DNA of 64,000 bases from Dama dama (Eukaryota > Chordata > Mammalia > Artiodactyla > Cervidae), in contig NC_083698.1 of the NCBI RefSeq assembly GCF_033118175.1, positions 48,587,501-48,651,500 of the forward strand, read 5' to 3'. The position numbers were made by a program, and so were the translations under genes. The notes beneath the pieces are model-generated. The model saw only the letters and a list, made by a program, of their open reading frames with translations. It did not search any database and was not told the DNA's origin. Positions 36,031 to 49,019 of the stretch are shown here, one piece after another (positions within the stretch are counted from its first letter, which is position 1; each line of letters opens with the position of its first letter).

Positions 36031-37543
36031 TCTGTGTATATCAGACCAAATATAAATTTTATAAATATGTTCATGCATCATCTAAATTCTCATGTTTAGA
36101 TGAGTGCTTTTGTTCACATGAAACTTCTACCCTGGTGGAATCTAGAGGAACAAACTATCTCACAAGTCAGGCAGAGCATAAAAAGGACTTAATAACTCAG
36201 CCTTCTCCCAGCTTCTACTCAGTTGTGTTTATGTCAGTCAATGGAAGCAGCATGTGATGAAGAACATGAAGAAAAATGAGTTTCACCACGGCCTTAGTTA
36301 TGGCATAACAATTGTCTGAAGTATTCACTTTGATCCAAAGATGACCACTGTATGATATGGCCAGAGAGAATTGTACTTTTAACACTCTGATTCAAAGGCA
36401 GAGTTTGTAGTCAGCAAGGCAAACAACACAACATGTTTTTTTAAATAGATAAAACTGTTTCCCAAACAGTTTGGGATGTTTCCCATTAAGAAAAATCACC
36501 TCAAAAATATCTTAAAAGATAATTAATTCCTTAGGTACCTTACTCATATTTACAAATAAAATAGCATCACCCCCAAACTACTGCACATTTCCATAGAGAT
36601 AGATAGATAAACAGATAATTTCAAAAACCAGAAGAATGTCTTCCAGAAGGTCATCAAGAGCATTATAAAACACGCGATCATCCTTGTCAAAACATGTGGA
36701 AATGTACTTATTTGGTATGACTAAGCACAAGTTCTTGAAGCAATGTAACTTGCTGGACAGTTCTTGGGGAGCACTATTGCACTCCTCACTCCCGGAGGCA
36801 TGAAGACCAATATAATTACAACACAAATCCATCCAGTTGGTACCCAACCTCCCAAAGTAAATATTGTACAGTAAGTTTTCAACTTGCCATCACTTTTACA
36901 GGTTACAATCAAGGATACAAAAGGGATGCTCTGGTGATGTAAAAAGTAATAGATTAGTCACATTTGACAGCAGCTAGGGAACATCATAGACTGCCCTTGA
37001 GCACCATAAAGCCTGGAGTCCTCACACATGGAGATCTCTTCACAATGAAGGTGACATAGAAGACTGAGAAAACATACTGCAGGAGTATCTCACTGCATAT
37101 TTTTAATTTTTGCCATTTAAAACAATTCAGCATGCAGATATGATTTCAAAATATTACAAACACTCATGTATGAAATTAGCTGAATTTTACCTAATTCTCC
37201 TGATACTGTCTCCTGACCTTCTTCTGTAGAATACAAGAAAATAAAATCACCAGCAATCTCACATTCCAGTATGATAATGTGATTTGTGATAACAGAAGGA
37301 TTTTTTTTTTTAAGAAATTTATTCTACCGAACCCATTTTAAATTATAATCCACCACCCATGTTCCAGGATCTCTTAGTTCCAAAGCACTTTTTACTTGTC
37401 TCCGCTAAAGTTTTAGTGGTTTCTTTGTATTTGGAGTTAGATTAGTCCTTTTTCCTGTGTACCAGATTACCCTAGTCCTTTTACCACTTTAAAAATGAAT
37501 GTAATTATTTTACCCACAGTGAGTTTACAAATAAAAGCCTTAC

Positions 37544-37652
37544 CCCTAAATATAATATGATTCCATAGAACATAAATCTCCAGAAAAAGCATCGCCGAAG
37601 GGCATTAATGAGTTTGGGATTTTTCTTTGAAGCCAGTTCTCTGTCCCATTCT
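37544..37652 (-). CDS. CFTR: CFTR exon 3: lasso/elbow helix to TM1
   Basis: 109 nt, completing codon 55 and ending at Gly91. It encodes EWDRELASKKNPKLINALRR, then CFFWRFMFYGIILYLG: the amphipathic elbow helix leading into TM1. The Arg74-Arg75 pair and Gly85 are conserved. The acceptor is cttttgcag and the donor is GGG|gtaagg. It is separated from exon 4 by the 13.7-kb intron 3. Confidence 0.98.
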
Positions 37653-38515
37653 CTGCAAAAGAATAAAAAGTGGGGCCAGTAAGTTGCATGTGCAAATATT
37701 TGAATTCTCTATTTCCCTTAACATAGTTTTATTCACACAAGTACATCCACGGAGATTAACCCAAGTGACCAGAGACAAAAACCTCGTGGGGAACTTCCAA
37801 CACTATCTCAGGCAGATATTTGGGTGAATTCAATGCTCCACCATACACCAATTTTCAAGGAGCTGACTTCATGACAAGTCCACGTTATATATGTTAAAGA
37901 AAGGTTCTGGGATTCTAAAAATCAATGAATGTGAGAGGTGGATAAATAAAATACAAGTCTTACGAATACACATTACTGTGCTTGGAACAAGGTGAAAAAT
38001 AAATACTTATTTTTTTACTTCATGTCTTGATCTTTATCTCTTTGGAACTGTAGTGGATTTTACAAAATTTAACTGTAAAACCAAAAACAAGATTAAAAGT
38101 CAGGTGGATTTTTCTGTGATTTAACATTAGAAAAACTTATTATTTGGACTTTGTTTTTAAATGTAGGAGTATGGAACAAATATCCTCAAATGTCACTTTC
38201 AAATAAAAGTCTTTGGAAAATTGGGATAGAATCAAATTCTGTATCTTCTGGTAGAACAGGAATTTAAAAGTATGAAAAATGGTTGGTATTAAATAAATGT
38301 TGTTTTTTCTTTAAATACTATACATCCATAACCTAATTATATTTAAGGTTTTGCCATTACTTTCTGTTAGTAAAAACCTTCTTCTTTCCAAGTGGATAAA
38401 ATATATCCCTAAGTGTTACCCTTCATCTTCCTTTTTATACTGTACAGAGATGAGAAGTTTCACAGGAAAGAACTATATAAAGATTCTGCATTTTATCAAC
38501 AGCTATTCTCATCAC

Positions 38516-38718
38516 TGGCTTTCCCTAGCAGCTTAATGGTAGAGAACCTGCCTGCCAAAGTTGGAGACTCAAGTTCAATCCCTGGTTTGGGAATATCCCC
38601 TGGGGAAGGAAATGGCAATTCACTCCAGTATTCTTGCCTGAGAAATCCCATGGACAGAGAAGCCTGGTGGGTTACAATCCATGGGGCTGCAAAAGAGTTG
38701 GATGCAACTGAACAACAA
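38516..38718 (+). mobile_element. Bov-tA SINE with target duplication
   Basis: Decayed copy with cctgcctgccaaagttggag and catggacagagaagcctggt. It is flanked by attctcatcac (38505-38515) and attctcattac (38719-38729), one mismatch in 11. Confidence 0.9.
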
Positions 38719-39676
38719 ATTCTCATTACTATCCACATCTACCTTTAGTAGAGGTGTTCTAAGTTACTCCAAAGGAAGCTCACACATCTGAGATATGAGG
38801 GCAGATTTGGCAATCATGGGCATTGTGCATGGACACTGGCTTTCCTGAGAAGCTTACTATCTATCCTGCCAAAACCTATGCCATCCATCTATCTGCTCAC
38901 ACTCTTTCCACTCTTTACTCACACACAGTACTTGCCTCCCTTCCATGTCATGCAGTGATTCACATCAGGGTAAGAAGCGAAATATGGAGGTGGACTCTGC
39001 GTCTTTCAAAGGAAGAATGAGATGAGAAAACCAGGAAGAGAGGTGGTATACGAACCAAAGAAACGGTTTCAAGGTGGGAAGAAGTGGTCAACCCTGAAGT
39101 CATGGTAGGAAGATGTCATTATATTTGATATTAAAAGACCTCTGGTGACCATGGTCAACATCATTTTAATAACATGGTAAACACATAAACCATAGTCAGG
39201 GAGCTGGGATGTAAAGGAAAGGAGAAGAAGTGGAGAAACCAGGAAAGCAGAGAAACATTAGCAATGAAAAAAATTTTTATTTAATAAAAAAAAGAATGGG
39301 GTAGCGATCTGAGGGGGAAAACAAAGCTGGAGAATTTTTTTTAGTGGATGGGACTTGTACTACTGGAACCTGAAGGAAGGAATCAGCAGCGAGGGTAGAT
39401 GCTGTGGTACCCACAGCACCACAATAGACCCAGTAAGCATTCCAAACACCAAGAGCTAAATCACAAGGGAAGAAATTTTACACTTATCAAGTACATAGCT
39501 GAGTTATAAGCATGAAATGGATGTGTGATTTGCACACAGGAGGGATGCACAGAGTTCAAATCCAAGGTCACAGACTGAGCCAGATGGACCAATGTACTTC
39601 AACCGCAGTGTAACTGCCTGATGGCCTTTGTCACAAATCCGCTTTTGAAATATGAGGCAGGGTCACTTTCCAAAGT

Positions 39677-40291
39677 GTAGTGGAAACAGTGGCTAACTTT
39701 ATTTTTTTGGGATCCAAAATCACTGCAGATGGTGACTGCAGCCATGAAATTAAAAGACACTTACTCCTTAGAAGGAAAGTTATGACCAACCTAGACAGCA
39801 TATTAAAAAGCAGAGACATTACTTTGTCAACAAAGATACGTCTAATCAAGGATATGGTTTTTCCAGTGGTCATGTATGGATATGAGAGTTGGACTAAAAG
39901 AAAGCTGAGAACCGAAGAATTGATGCTTTTGAACTGTGGTGTTGGAGAAGACTCTTGAGAGTCCCTTGGACTGCAAGAAGATCCAAGCAGTCCCTCCTAA
40001 AGGAAATCAGTCCTGGGTGTTCACTGGAAGGACTGATGCTGAAGCTGAAACTCCAATATTTTGGCCACCTGATGTGAAGAGCTGACCCATTTGAAAAGAC
40101 CCTGATGCTGGGAAAGATTGAAGGCGGGAGGAGGAGACGACAGAAGATGAGATGGTTGGATGGCATCACTGACTCAATGGACATGAGTTTGTGTAAACTC
40201 TGGGAGTTGGTGATGGACAGGGAGGCCTGGTGTGCTGTGGTTCATGGGGTTGCAAAGAGTTGGACACAACTGAGCGGCTGAACTGAACTGA
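39677..40291 (+). mobile_element. BovB LINE, 5'-truncated
   Basis: About 615 bp of BovB 3' end. A 92-codon open stretch at 39680-39958 encodes ADGDCSHEIKRHLLLR, then YGYESWTKRKLRTEE, closely like the copy at 32258. It ends gaactgaactgaa. It is not a host gene. Confidence 0.9.
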
Positions 40292-40800
40292 AAGATACAA
40301 AGAACCATAAGTGTATGTCACTCTTCCAAAATGTTTGAATAAACTCTAAATAAAAACTTTTACTAAAAAAGAAAAGAAAAGAAATAAGAGAAGAAGAAAT
40401 ACCCCCAAAAGACAAAAATATTAATAGAGTTTATGGACTTAGCTGGCACACAGCTGTTGAATTGGAACAAAGTGGGTACATCTGATATGGAGACAATAAC
40501 ATGGAGTTGATATGGAGACAATGAAAACTGAGGAGGAAAAAGTGTTAGAGCAGATAATACTACAAATTCAGGTGTATGTCCTCTATTCAGCCACAGATAA
40601 AAATAAATCTGGAGTAAACAGGTTTTGAGTAGCCTAGTCCTACTGTGATTAATCTTTCGTTCAGGATCCATTTAAAACTTAGATATTCACTATCTACTAG
40701 ATTATTTTGAACTTGCTGATATACCTACAATGTATTATGCTTATATATTTTATCCCTGCAGCAGTATTACGGGTTTTAGCATAACGTCAGCCATTTCACA

Positions 40801-41185
40801 TTCAATCATCATTTATTCATTCAACAAATATTTACTGAGCACCTACTACAATTGGCCCTTCATGTCTGCAGGTTCCACATCTGCAGATTCAACCAACTGG
40901 GGAAGGAAAATGTTCACCAAAAATTTTTCAGAAAGCTCCAAAGAGCAAAACTTGAATTTTTCGTGTGCTGGCAACTATTACATAACATTCACATTTATTA
41001 GGCATTATAAGTAATCTAGAGATATTTAAAATATTTAAAGTGAATATGTGTAGGTTATATGCAAATAAAATAACATTTGGTGTAAGGGACTTGAGCATCC
41101 ATAAAGTTTGGTATCCATAGGGGTCTACCAAGGGACAACCATATATACCAGACTCTATTCTAGCCCTTATTCTAAGCACATCATA
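40801..41185. mobile_element. MER2-type Tigger transposon inside an older repeat
   Basis: The MER2 core spans 40849-41141: cttcatgtctgcaggttcca, then gcattataagtaatctagag, ttatatgcaaataaaataac, and ggtatccataggggtct. It interrupts an older repeat that reads tactgagcacctacta on the left and ataccagactctattctag on the right. Confidence 0.75.
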
Positions 41186-41929
41186 AACAGAACAAACCAA
41201 ACAAAAACAAAAAACAAAAGTCATCCTGCCTTAATGACACTTACATACACTAAGTGCTCAAGAATAGAAGCTGGTGCTTGATCTTGGAAATGTGAATCTG
41301 CTACTTCCACTAGCCTAATTCTTTGAATAAAACCAAGAAACAATAAGGCTAAACAACTTATTTGCCTTGAAACTTCAAAAGAAATTCAATGAGTTTAATG
41401 AAAATAAAGTAAACAAATTATAAGTCTACTCAACTAATTTATTTTGGTGCCGTAAAAAAGTAGTTGCTTCTTTTTCTTTTTTGCCAACTCCCTCTTCCCT
41501 TTCCCCCTCATCTATATCAGATCCTGTACTGCTGGCACAAGACCCTGTCCAGCTCATTCACAGATTGTTGTTGGTCCAAGAAATAAGCATGTGACTCAAA
41601 AGTTTCTGGGATTTTTCACTTTGGGAGAAAAAGACTGTTTCCTCAGTGGTCTGTAAAGACATGAGCAAAGAGTTCTGAGGACCCACTGCATGGAGGAAGC
41701 TAATCTGAGACAATAAAACCAGTTCCTGATTCCATTGAGTGCCTAACGGTGGTTCTCTCTCTAGGCTTTTACACACATAGATTACATGAGTCAATAAATT
41801 TCCTCTTTGTATTTACTTAAGCTACTTGATTGGATTTCTGTCACCGGCAATCAAAAGGATTGTAACCAATACTCTTAAAATAGAAGACGTCTTTACAATG
41901 GGAAACACTGTTCTTGGGGAAGGTGGGAG

Positions 41930-42105
41930 TATGGACCTGAGTTTGAACCAGAGCTCAGCCATTTATTAGCTTGAAAATTATATCTCTCTGAGCCTCAATT
42001 TGCTCTTCTACAAGATAAAGATAATGATACTCTCCTTCCAGAGAGGCTGAGAGGAGATACCATACCTGGCATTCAATATGTGCTAAAAAATATGAAACTT
42101 CTACA
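41930..42105 (+). mobile_element. MIR SINE
   Basis: Contains gaccagagctcagccatttat-like start, ctctctgagcctcaatttgc, caagataaagataatgatac, and ccatacctggcattcaatat. Confidence 0.65.
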
Positions 42106-42494
42106 TATCTTTGACATCCAACTGCCTTTACCCTAAGATTTCCAACTACGCACATCTGTATTCACAGTTTAAGATTCTAGAGGCAAATATACACTTGTTT
42201 CATAAAGATGTTACTCCAGTCTTCACAAAATCCACTTAATGTTCTTTAAGTGACAGATAGCTTCTCAGAATTCAAATATGTATTTTTCAAAAAAAAAAAA
42301 TCCTTTCTCAGGAAAATGGTTTTATTTCATCCCTTCTATGGTCAATTCTTAATTGATCAAGACTTCATCAAGAAAAGAGGATGTTCCTATTAAAAATACT
42401 CCATTTTAAGAATTAGGCCCACCAATAATCGTTCTCTAGTCTCTAATAATATTAATTTCTCTTTTCAACTAATAAACAATGTTCATGAACATAC

Positions 42495-42605
42495 CTTTCC
42501 AATTTTTCAGATAGATTGTCAGCAGAATCAGAAGAAGAGATATGGTATATGTCTGACAATTCTAAGCGCTGTCTGTATCCTTTCTTCAAAATTGGTCTGG
42601 TCCAG
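42495..42605 (-). CDS. CFTR: CFTR exon 2: N-terminal lasso motif
   Basis: 111 nt, from the last base of codon 18 to the second base of codon 55: WTRPILKKGYRQRLELSD, then IYHISSSDSADNLSEKLE(R). It forms most of the lasso motif, which inserts into the membrane and packs on the channel. The IYHISSSD stretch differs from human IYQIPSVD and, as I remember ruminant CFTR, is the ruminant form. The acceptor is attttag and the donor is AAG|gtatgt. This is the most 5' CFTR exon in the window. Confidence 0.98.
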
Positions 42606-43360
42606 CTAAAATAAAGAGAGGAGAAACAGATATAACTGTTAACTTGATCTCCAATGTAGACTTGAAATCAGATAAAGTTTCAAATTTTCTAGCATGTGGA
42701 AAAGAGCAGCGCATAAATAAGAGAATAAAGTAAGGCATATTCTATGAATATCAGAGATTCATATCTCACAGAACTCAACTGTATAAAACATCAACACCTC
42801 TGAACTGACATGACTATAGCTTTTTCTAAAAGGATTAGGGATGGTGGTGGAATCTTTCCCAGAGAAAAAAAAACAAACTGCTAAACATTCTATACTAAAA
42901 GTATAAAAATATAAAAGGAGGGGAGGGAAGGAGAGAGGTGGGAATAAATTTCCTTAAAATAACCAGATATTAAAAGTTTATGGTTTGCTGATGTCCAGCC
43001 TCTACAAAATAATCTGTGAATGATAAAACAGACCCTCAAACAACACCCAACATATCATAGCACACAATCCTCAGCAATGTGCTGTTTGTGGAATGAACTA
43101 ACTGTAGCTGGAAGGCTAATGAGTAGTGTGTGTCAATTTGTTGACTTAATCATCACCCCTGAAGGAGGGTGGGGATCATAATTTTCTTGTGTTTTGTCTC
43201 CTCGTCTCACAACAGTTACGCACTTTGGCCTGCTACATATCTAATAAATAACAATTTATGATGGAAGCTGGCCTGGTAAATATTGAGGCAGGATACTGCA
43301 GATATTTTCAAATACATTGTTTCTAACTATTGTGAATAAGGCAAAATCATCTTCACAGAG

Positions 43361-43571
43361 AGGCTTTCCAGGTGGCTCAGTGGTAAAGAATCTGCCTGCC
43401 AATGCAGGAGATGTGGTTTTAATCCCTGGGTGGAGAAGATTCCCTGGAGAAGGAAATGGCAACTCACTCCACTCTTCTGGTCTGAGGAAGCCAAAGGACA
43501 GAGGAGCCTGATGGGCTACAGTCCATGGGGTTGCAAAGAGTCAGACACAACCTAGCAAATAAACAACAACA
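43361..43571 (+). mobile_element. Bov-tA SINE with target duplication
   Basis: Contains aggctttccaggtggctcag and gagcctgatgggctacagtc. A 12-bp duplication atcttcacagag lies at 43349-43360 and 43572-43583. Confidence 0.95.
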
Positions 43572-44029
43572 ATCTTCACAGAGGCAAGAAAATCTAAAAA
43601 CAAATCAAAGAAAAGGGAAAACAAAGAGAAAGAAGGGAGGGCCAGGAGAACTGTTAAAGAAATTATGTACAAAAAGATTTCTAAATTAAAGTTGTTGAGC
43701 AAATGAGACCTTTCTCATGTGAAATGTCATGTATTTATTAACAAAACGAATTGAAGTTGGAATTGGTGATTCTCAACATATGTTTAACTCTTGCTATCTT
43801 TCTCTTCTTCAGAGAGCTCTAAAATTTGGTATCACTGAGAATTTGGTAATATATCAAGGCACGCCACCCACCAAAAATCAAAAGAGTGTTTTAGCAGTAT
43901 CCGAGAGACCAAATAAACTCATGACAGAAAAGTATTCTAGCAAAGTCATTCTGAATAAAAAGAGGAAATGCTACGCCAAATGCAAACATTTTTGACATTG
44001 TTTCAGGGCAAAACTGCAAAAGGCTCTTA

Positions 44030-44200
44030 TGTCTACCTTCACCACTCCCACCCAAGAGGTCCAGATTCTTGTTTATACTTCCCTGGTCTTCACCCCTTCC
44101 CTGTGTTCCTGGCATATCTACAACTTGTCCTTCCTTAAAATTCAACTGAATTACAACCCAGCTCAAAGGCTCAGGAGTTTCCCTAACCATTTCTGACCAA
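44030..44200 (+). mobile_element. Possible L2 fragment
   Basis: Loose resemblance to the L2 3' region (ctacaacttgtccttcctta, cccagctcaaaggctcagg). Uncertain. Confidence 0.35.
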
Positions 44201-45334
44201 GATATCAACAAGTGACAATGGCTTAATATGTCAGATTTTTTTCCTTTTTACTTGCAATGTTTGCATCTTAACAAGAACCTTCAAATCTCAACAAAGGATG
44301 AGATAGTAAGGTTCATCTTTATTGCCCATTGTGATCCCCTGGCAGTTTTTCCAAGAGAACAAGAATGAAAACATTGAGGACAGTCTGAACACAGTAAAGA
44401 AGTCCCATGATCATACAGCATCTACAGTGGGCATTGTCTGAGAGAGTGGGGCACACCCACCGGGAGCTTGCCATCCAGTACCAACATAAGCACTGGAGCC
44501 ACATTTGTTGATACAGGGGTCAGTGAGGGTATGAAAAATCTGGGGCAGCAATTTTAGGATATAAACTCTATTCTGTTAGTTATAAGCCTTTGTAAACTAA
44601 AGTCAATAAGTGAAAAGGTGAAGCAAGTGTTTACCACTAAGAAAAAAAAAATATGTGTGTACAGCACTTTCACAGACATTAGCACAGTCATTTTAATTCA
44701 AAAGTCTTGATAGGTAGGCAGAACAAAAAGAAATGACATTGCCTTACTTTAAGCATAAAGGAATGGAGGTTCAAAGATGTTAAATTTGTTTGTTACTAAA
44801 TGGCAAAAACTATATTTTACCACATTCTTCTGACATCACTCCTTCAGCTTTTATTGCCTAGGAAAAGTAAGCTGCATGGGTTATTCTGGACAGAGTACTG
44901 GAAGGAGGGTCTAGAAGCAGGGAAATCAAAAGCTAGCAAACTGCAGGCAACGATATGGTGTGCTAGCATGTCTTTACCCATGCCTTCTTAAGAAAAACAA
45001 AAAGGGACTTATGGCATTAGCCAGTTTCTGTGTTGTAAATACTCCCACCATGACCAGTTTCAAGCCATCAAGTGTGAAGTCACTGAACACCAAATTCAGG
45101 GAAGAGATACACAGTTGCATATCATAAAATAGTATGATTACCGTTCAGATAAAATCAACTAACCTCAATAGCATAGATAATAATGAATAGGCAGCAATAA
45201 CTTTTGTTTTTATTATCTTTATTTAACATAATTTATTTAATTGTAAGTTTAACTCAATTAATTTTTAATACTAGTGGTGCTTAACAACCAGATCACAAAG
45301 TTCCTGAAAATTTAACAATCAGCTCAATCAGAAA

Positions 45335-45511
45335 AGGGCCAACTTGACCTCGCAGGTTCAATCTCTGGGTCATGAAGATCTCTTGGAGGAGAAAATGGCA
45401 ACCCACTCCTCTAATCTTACCCAGAAAATCCCATGGACAGTGGAGCCTGGTGGGCTGTAGTCCATGAGGTCGCAAAAGAGTTGGATAGACTGAGCTACTA
45501 AACAACAGCAA
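45335..45511 (+). mobile_element. Bov-tA SINE, 5'-damaged
   Basis: Starts within the B-box part (cgcaggttcaatctctgggt) and ends gtcgcaaaagagttggatag. Confidence 0.85.
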
Positions 45512-45921
45512 AAAACGGAAAATTTAGAAGAGAAAAATATACTCCCTCTATTGTTAAAACGTTCATTTTCAGTATGTTTAAAATTGTTAAAATATGAAAC
45601 TAAATTTACAAATAAAGAGAATCTCACTAACTGTGAATATTAAAATATCATAGACATTTGCAGGAAGTTTAAAAACAAATTCTTTCAAAAACTAATGAAC
45701 ATACATCTTTTGGTCCATATCTAAGACCTGATCACCAATTCCATAAATGAGTTTCTAGCTCATTTTAAAGTAACACAATTTGAGGGCTACATTTATAAAA
45801 AGCTTCCTTGTGTTATCTGTGCCTATTTTAATACATATATTATAACATGACCTTTAGCCTTGATTATAAAGAGCTCCACAGCCCAGTACCATCAAATCAA
45901 ACATATTCAGTAGCATTAAGA

Positions 45922-46072
45922 GTTAACCATTAATAATGATTAATACAGTTTAGTGTTTCTGACAGATTCACTACACTAAACCTATATTCATAACCTGAAA
46001 CAGAAATTTAAGGTTAATTATGAAACGTAAAATCAGTTAACCTTAGGCTGCCTGGTAATCACCAGTTAACTG
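45922..46072. promoter_or_regulatory. Cluster of HNF1-like sites in intron 1
   Basis: Two 13-mers each match the HNF1 consensus GTTAATNATTAAC at 10 of 12 defined positions: gttaaccattaat at 45922-45934 and gttaattatgaaa at 46013-46025. Two further gttaac half-palindromes lie at about 46035 and 46065. HNF1 is a known intronic regulator of human CFTR. AT-rich background makes chance matches common, so this is tentative. Confidence 0.2.
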
Positions 46073-48719
46073 AAAGAATTTATTTCGTGAGATTAAGCCA
46101 AAAACAATTGAACAAAATCTCTGCTCCATCATGGAGGTCTCCCTGACTACCTCAAGCCAATCCTAGAAATAAAAATAAAAACAAGCAAACAAAAAAAGTC
46201 CCAGTTATCTATATCTAGACACTCAATGAAATATTAGTTACTGTAAAACTCCAGCCACTATTCCTTTTGAATGAGCTTGAGTACGTTCAACATACTTGGA
46301 TGGAATTTAGGATGACAACTCAGAATACCTACTTCAATATATCTTCCACTAAAAAATGAATGAGCATGCAGGTGTTTCATAATAGCAAGGCAGGTACACC
46401 TGCAATAACCAAAAGCAATAAACCCTGTTCTTCCTCATTTTCCTCAAACTTGCTCTCACCATCCCTCCCCCTCACCTCTAACTGATCTTATCCTCCTTTT
46501 TTATTCATAACCTGTAACTGCATATTGAAAATGGATTTATAAATTGAGCTTAGAAACTGTGACAGTTTCCAAAGTTTTCACTATTTGCAACAGAAACTCA
46601 CTAATTATTAATTACAGGGTAGCAGAGATTCTTAAGGTATACAGTTCTTTATATCCTAAAGTTTTAGACCAAAATAAAAAATAAAAGTCTAGCGCTCAGA
46701 CCCATTGCACATTTAATAAGAGGCTTCAGGTTTTATTAAGGAAAAAAAATCACTTGATTAAAAAAAAATACACACACACAATGAAACTGTATTTAGTTTC
46801 ATTTCTTAGAACAAAATTTCTGATTTTTGCACAGATTTAGAGTGACTTGTACTTCCTTATGATGAAAAGAATTTTCCAATTATAGACACTATTAAAGCCT
46901 TGATTTTTCAAGAAACCTATGCCTGTAAAACCATATAATTAAAGCTTGTAATCACCTTCCCATTTGACATTTGGCTTTATTAATCCACCAGAGGCAACTG
47001 ACATTTTCATCTGCTATAATTTAAGATGAAGGTCAGGTATCAGATCTCTTCAGTTAAAGATGATTTTGTTTGTATAAAACAATCATGTCTCTACATTATG
47101 TAACATTACTTTTGATCTATATAGCCAAGTGAAATAACAGCAAATTCAAACCCATGGTTGCATGACACATCTCCCAAATACTGACAAATTGATAAACTCA
47201 AACGACGAAGACTTTCCTTTCTGCATGAAATAATACTTAAGGAACTAATAGAAATTATTGTAAACTGCTTAGTATGGACAAATTTAAATACACCAGAGGT
47301 TTTCTCCTCATCCAGTATATTTACCATGGTTTGAAACCCCTCAAATAAGTTGGATAGTCCTAACTAAAGAAAATGCTGAAGTTTAGGAAGAGGAAAGGAG
47401 GGGAATCATTTGAACAGAATGTGACAATAAATCTCAAATTTCTGCAGCACATTCTGCCAGTTGCTTTAGCATTTTGATAAATGGCTATGATGGGAAGAAT
47501 TGGTTTCCAACCAAAAGTCATTTCATCTCTACAATGATGTTGTTTTCAATTCACGTAAATAACACTTCAAATGTCACAACTGTTTAACCAACTTGGATCC
47601 AGGGTTGTTTGTGTCAGATGTGTTTTTCCTCAATGAATTTTAGTAAAGATAAAACTTGAGAAAGTAATGGTATCTAGCCCTCAAAAGTCCTGTGTAAAAC
47701 TTGTAGGTTTCAAGAATGTACCTCACAGCTGCAGCACTGGGGTACAGGCCAAATCAGTGAGTCTCTGTCCTCTGATTCCACAAGGTAATTAAACAGTGTT
47801 TGCCTTCTTGCTTGCTAAAGGAGCTATTTTTGTTTGAGAGTTAATTTCTCATGAGGCTCCTACCTTACCAACAGAACTGCAGAAATTCTTTTTCTTTCTG
47901 TAGATGAGTTAACAGTAAATAAATGAAGTCAATGAATTTTCTAGATTTGGAAAGATGATTATTTGTTGCTCAACAAAAGCCTACAAACCAATCTAAAATA
48001 TCTTCCAGAGGCCTAGAATTTAAAGCCATAGTGCAAATCAATTTAACTTCATGCCGAATGAACCTAAACTTAAATAGAAAATTGATAGGCCCATTTTATA
48101 AGATGCTTCTAAATATAAATGTATCAGGAATGCAAGCATATTAAGACATCTGGAAAAAAATACTTGCTTTTTGCTTATCTATACTCAGTAATGTCTAACA
48201 GTAAGTATGTATAACTGGAAATAAGAAGGAAGTTCTTTTTAATTAAAGAAGAAGGTATATATAATTAGTACTTGCTATGGCTATTTATGCAAATAAACTT
48301 TCTAGTCAAATACACCTTAACTCCATGATTTTCATATAATTTTCACTATCAATTTTAATTCCCATAAAATTGCTTTCATTTCTTTCCTGCTATAACAGTC
48401 TGAGGTAAAACTATCATGAAGACTAAAAAACTCCACTTAGTTTCTACTACAAATCTGTTACTGAAAAAACTGAATTAAGTGATTTTAAGAAGAAAATTTT
48501 AAGTTTTAACTCTATCATTTCCCGGTCATGTGACCTTAGAAAAACTGTTACTAAGATCTCTTAGCTGCAGCTCCTGCTGGAAATAACAACTATGACTACT
48601 TGGTTTTCATGGTGGTCAGATTCAATGTTGTTCATAAAATATTATAGCTGTACATTATTATATTGCTTCTTCATAGAATCTACATGGCTTTAATTTTCAG
48701 AGCACTAGAGTTCATTATT

Positions 48720-48915
48720 GGGACTATAACAAAAGTAATAGCTAATATTAGTAGACAATTACCATAATTCTGTAAAATTCTAAGTATTTCACATTCTTTA
48801 TTTCACCTGTTCCCCACAATGATTCAACAGTTAAGTCCTAGTATATCCTCATTTTACAGATGAATAACAGGCTGAAGGAGCTTAAATCATTTATCCAGGG
48901 CAGAGTTAGAATTTC
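48720..48915 (-). mobile_element. MIR SINE, decayed
   Basis: Reversed core: ctcattttacagatgaataa, then ggagcttaaatcatttatcc. Confidence 0.5.
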
Positions 48916-49019
48916 AAAAGAGGACTGTGATACCAAAGCATACACTTGTACCAAATTTGCCATATTAGGACTAATTTTAGGGGGAAAAAAATAACATACC
49001 CTTGGGTATAATATGAAAA

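Larger units (their letters stand above)
23839..37543 (-). other. CFTR: CFTR intron 3 (13.7 kb)
   Basis: Largest complete intron in the window. Bov-tA copies sit at 25.3, 28.4, 31.0 and 31.8 kb, and the nested BovB pair at 32.0-34.0 kb. MIR fragments lie at 24.2, 27.6, 29.8 and 35.8 kb. The stretches 25550-27540, 34000-35780 and 36050-37540 hold no element I can name. Frames at 36578-36912 are discussed as a finding. Confidence 0.9.
37653..42494 (-). other. CFTR: CFTR intron 2 (4.8 kb)
   Basis: Contains a Bov-tA, a BovB and a MER2 element nested in an older repeat, plus a MIR. The stretches 37653-38500 and 38740-39660 hold nothing I recognise. Confidence 0.9.

Noticed and set aside
40360..40400. 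A-rich tail as the end of a processed pseudogene
   Set aside because: No coding-like sequence lies upstream other than BovB, and no target duplication was found.
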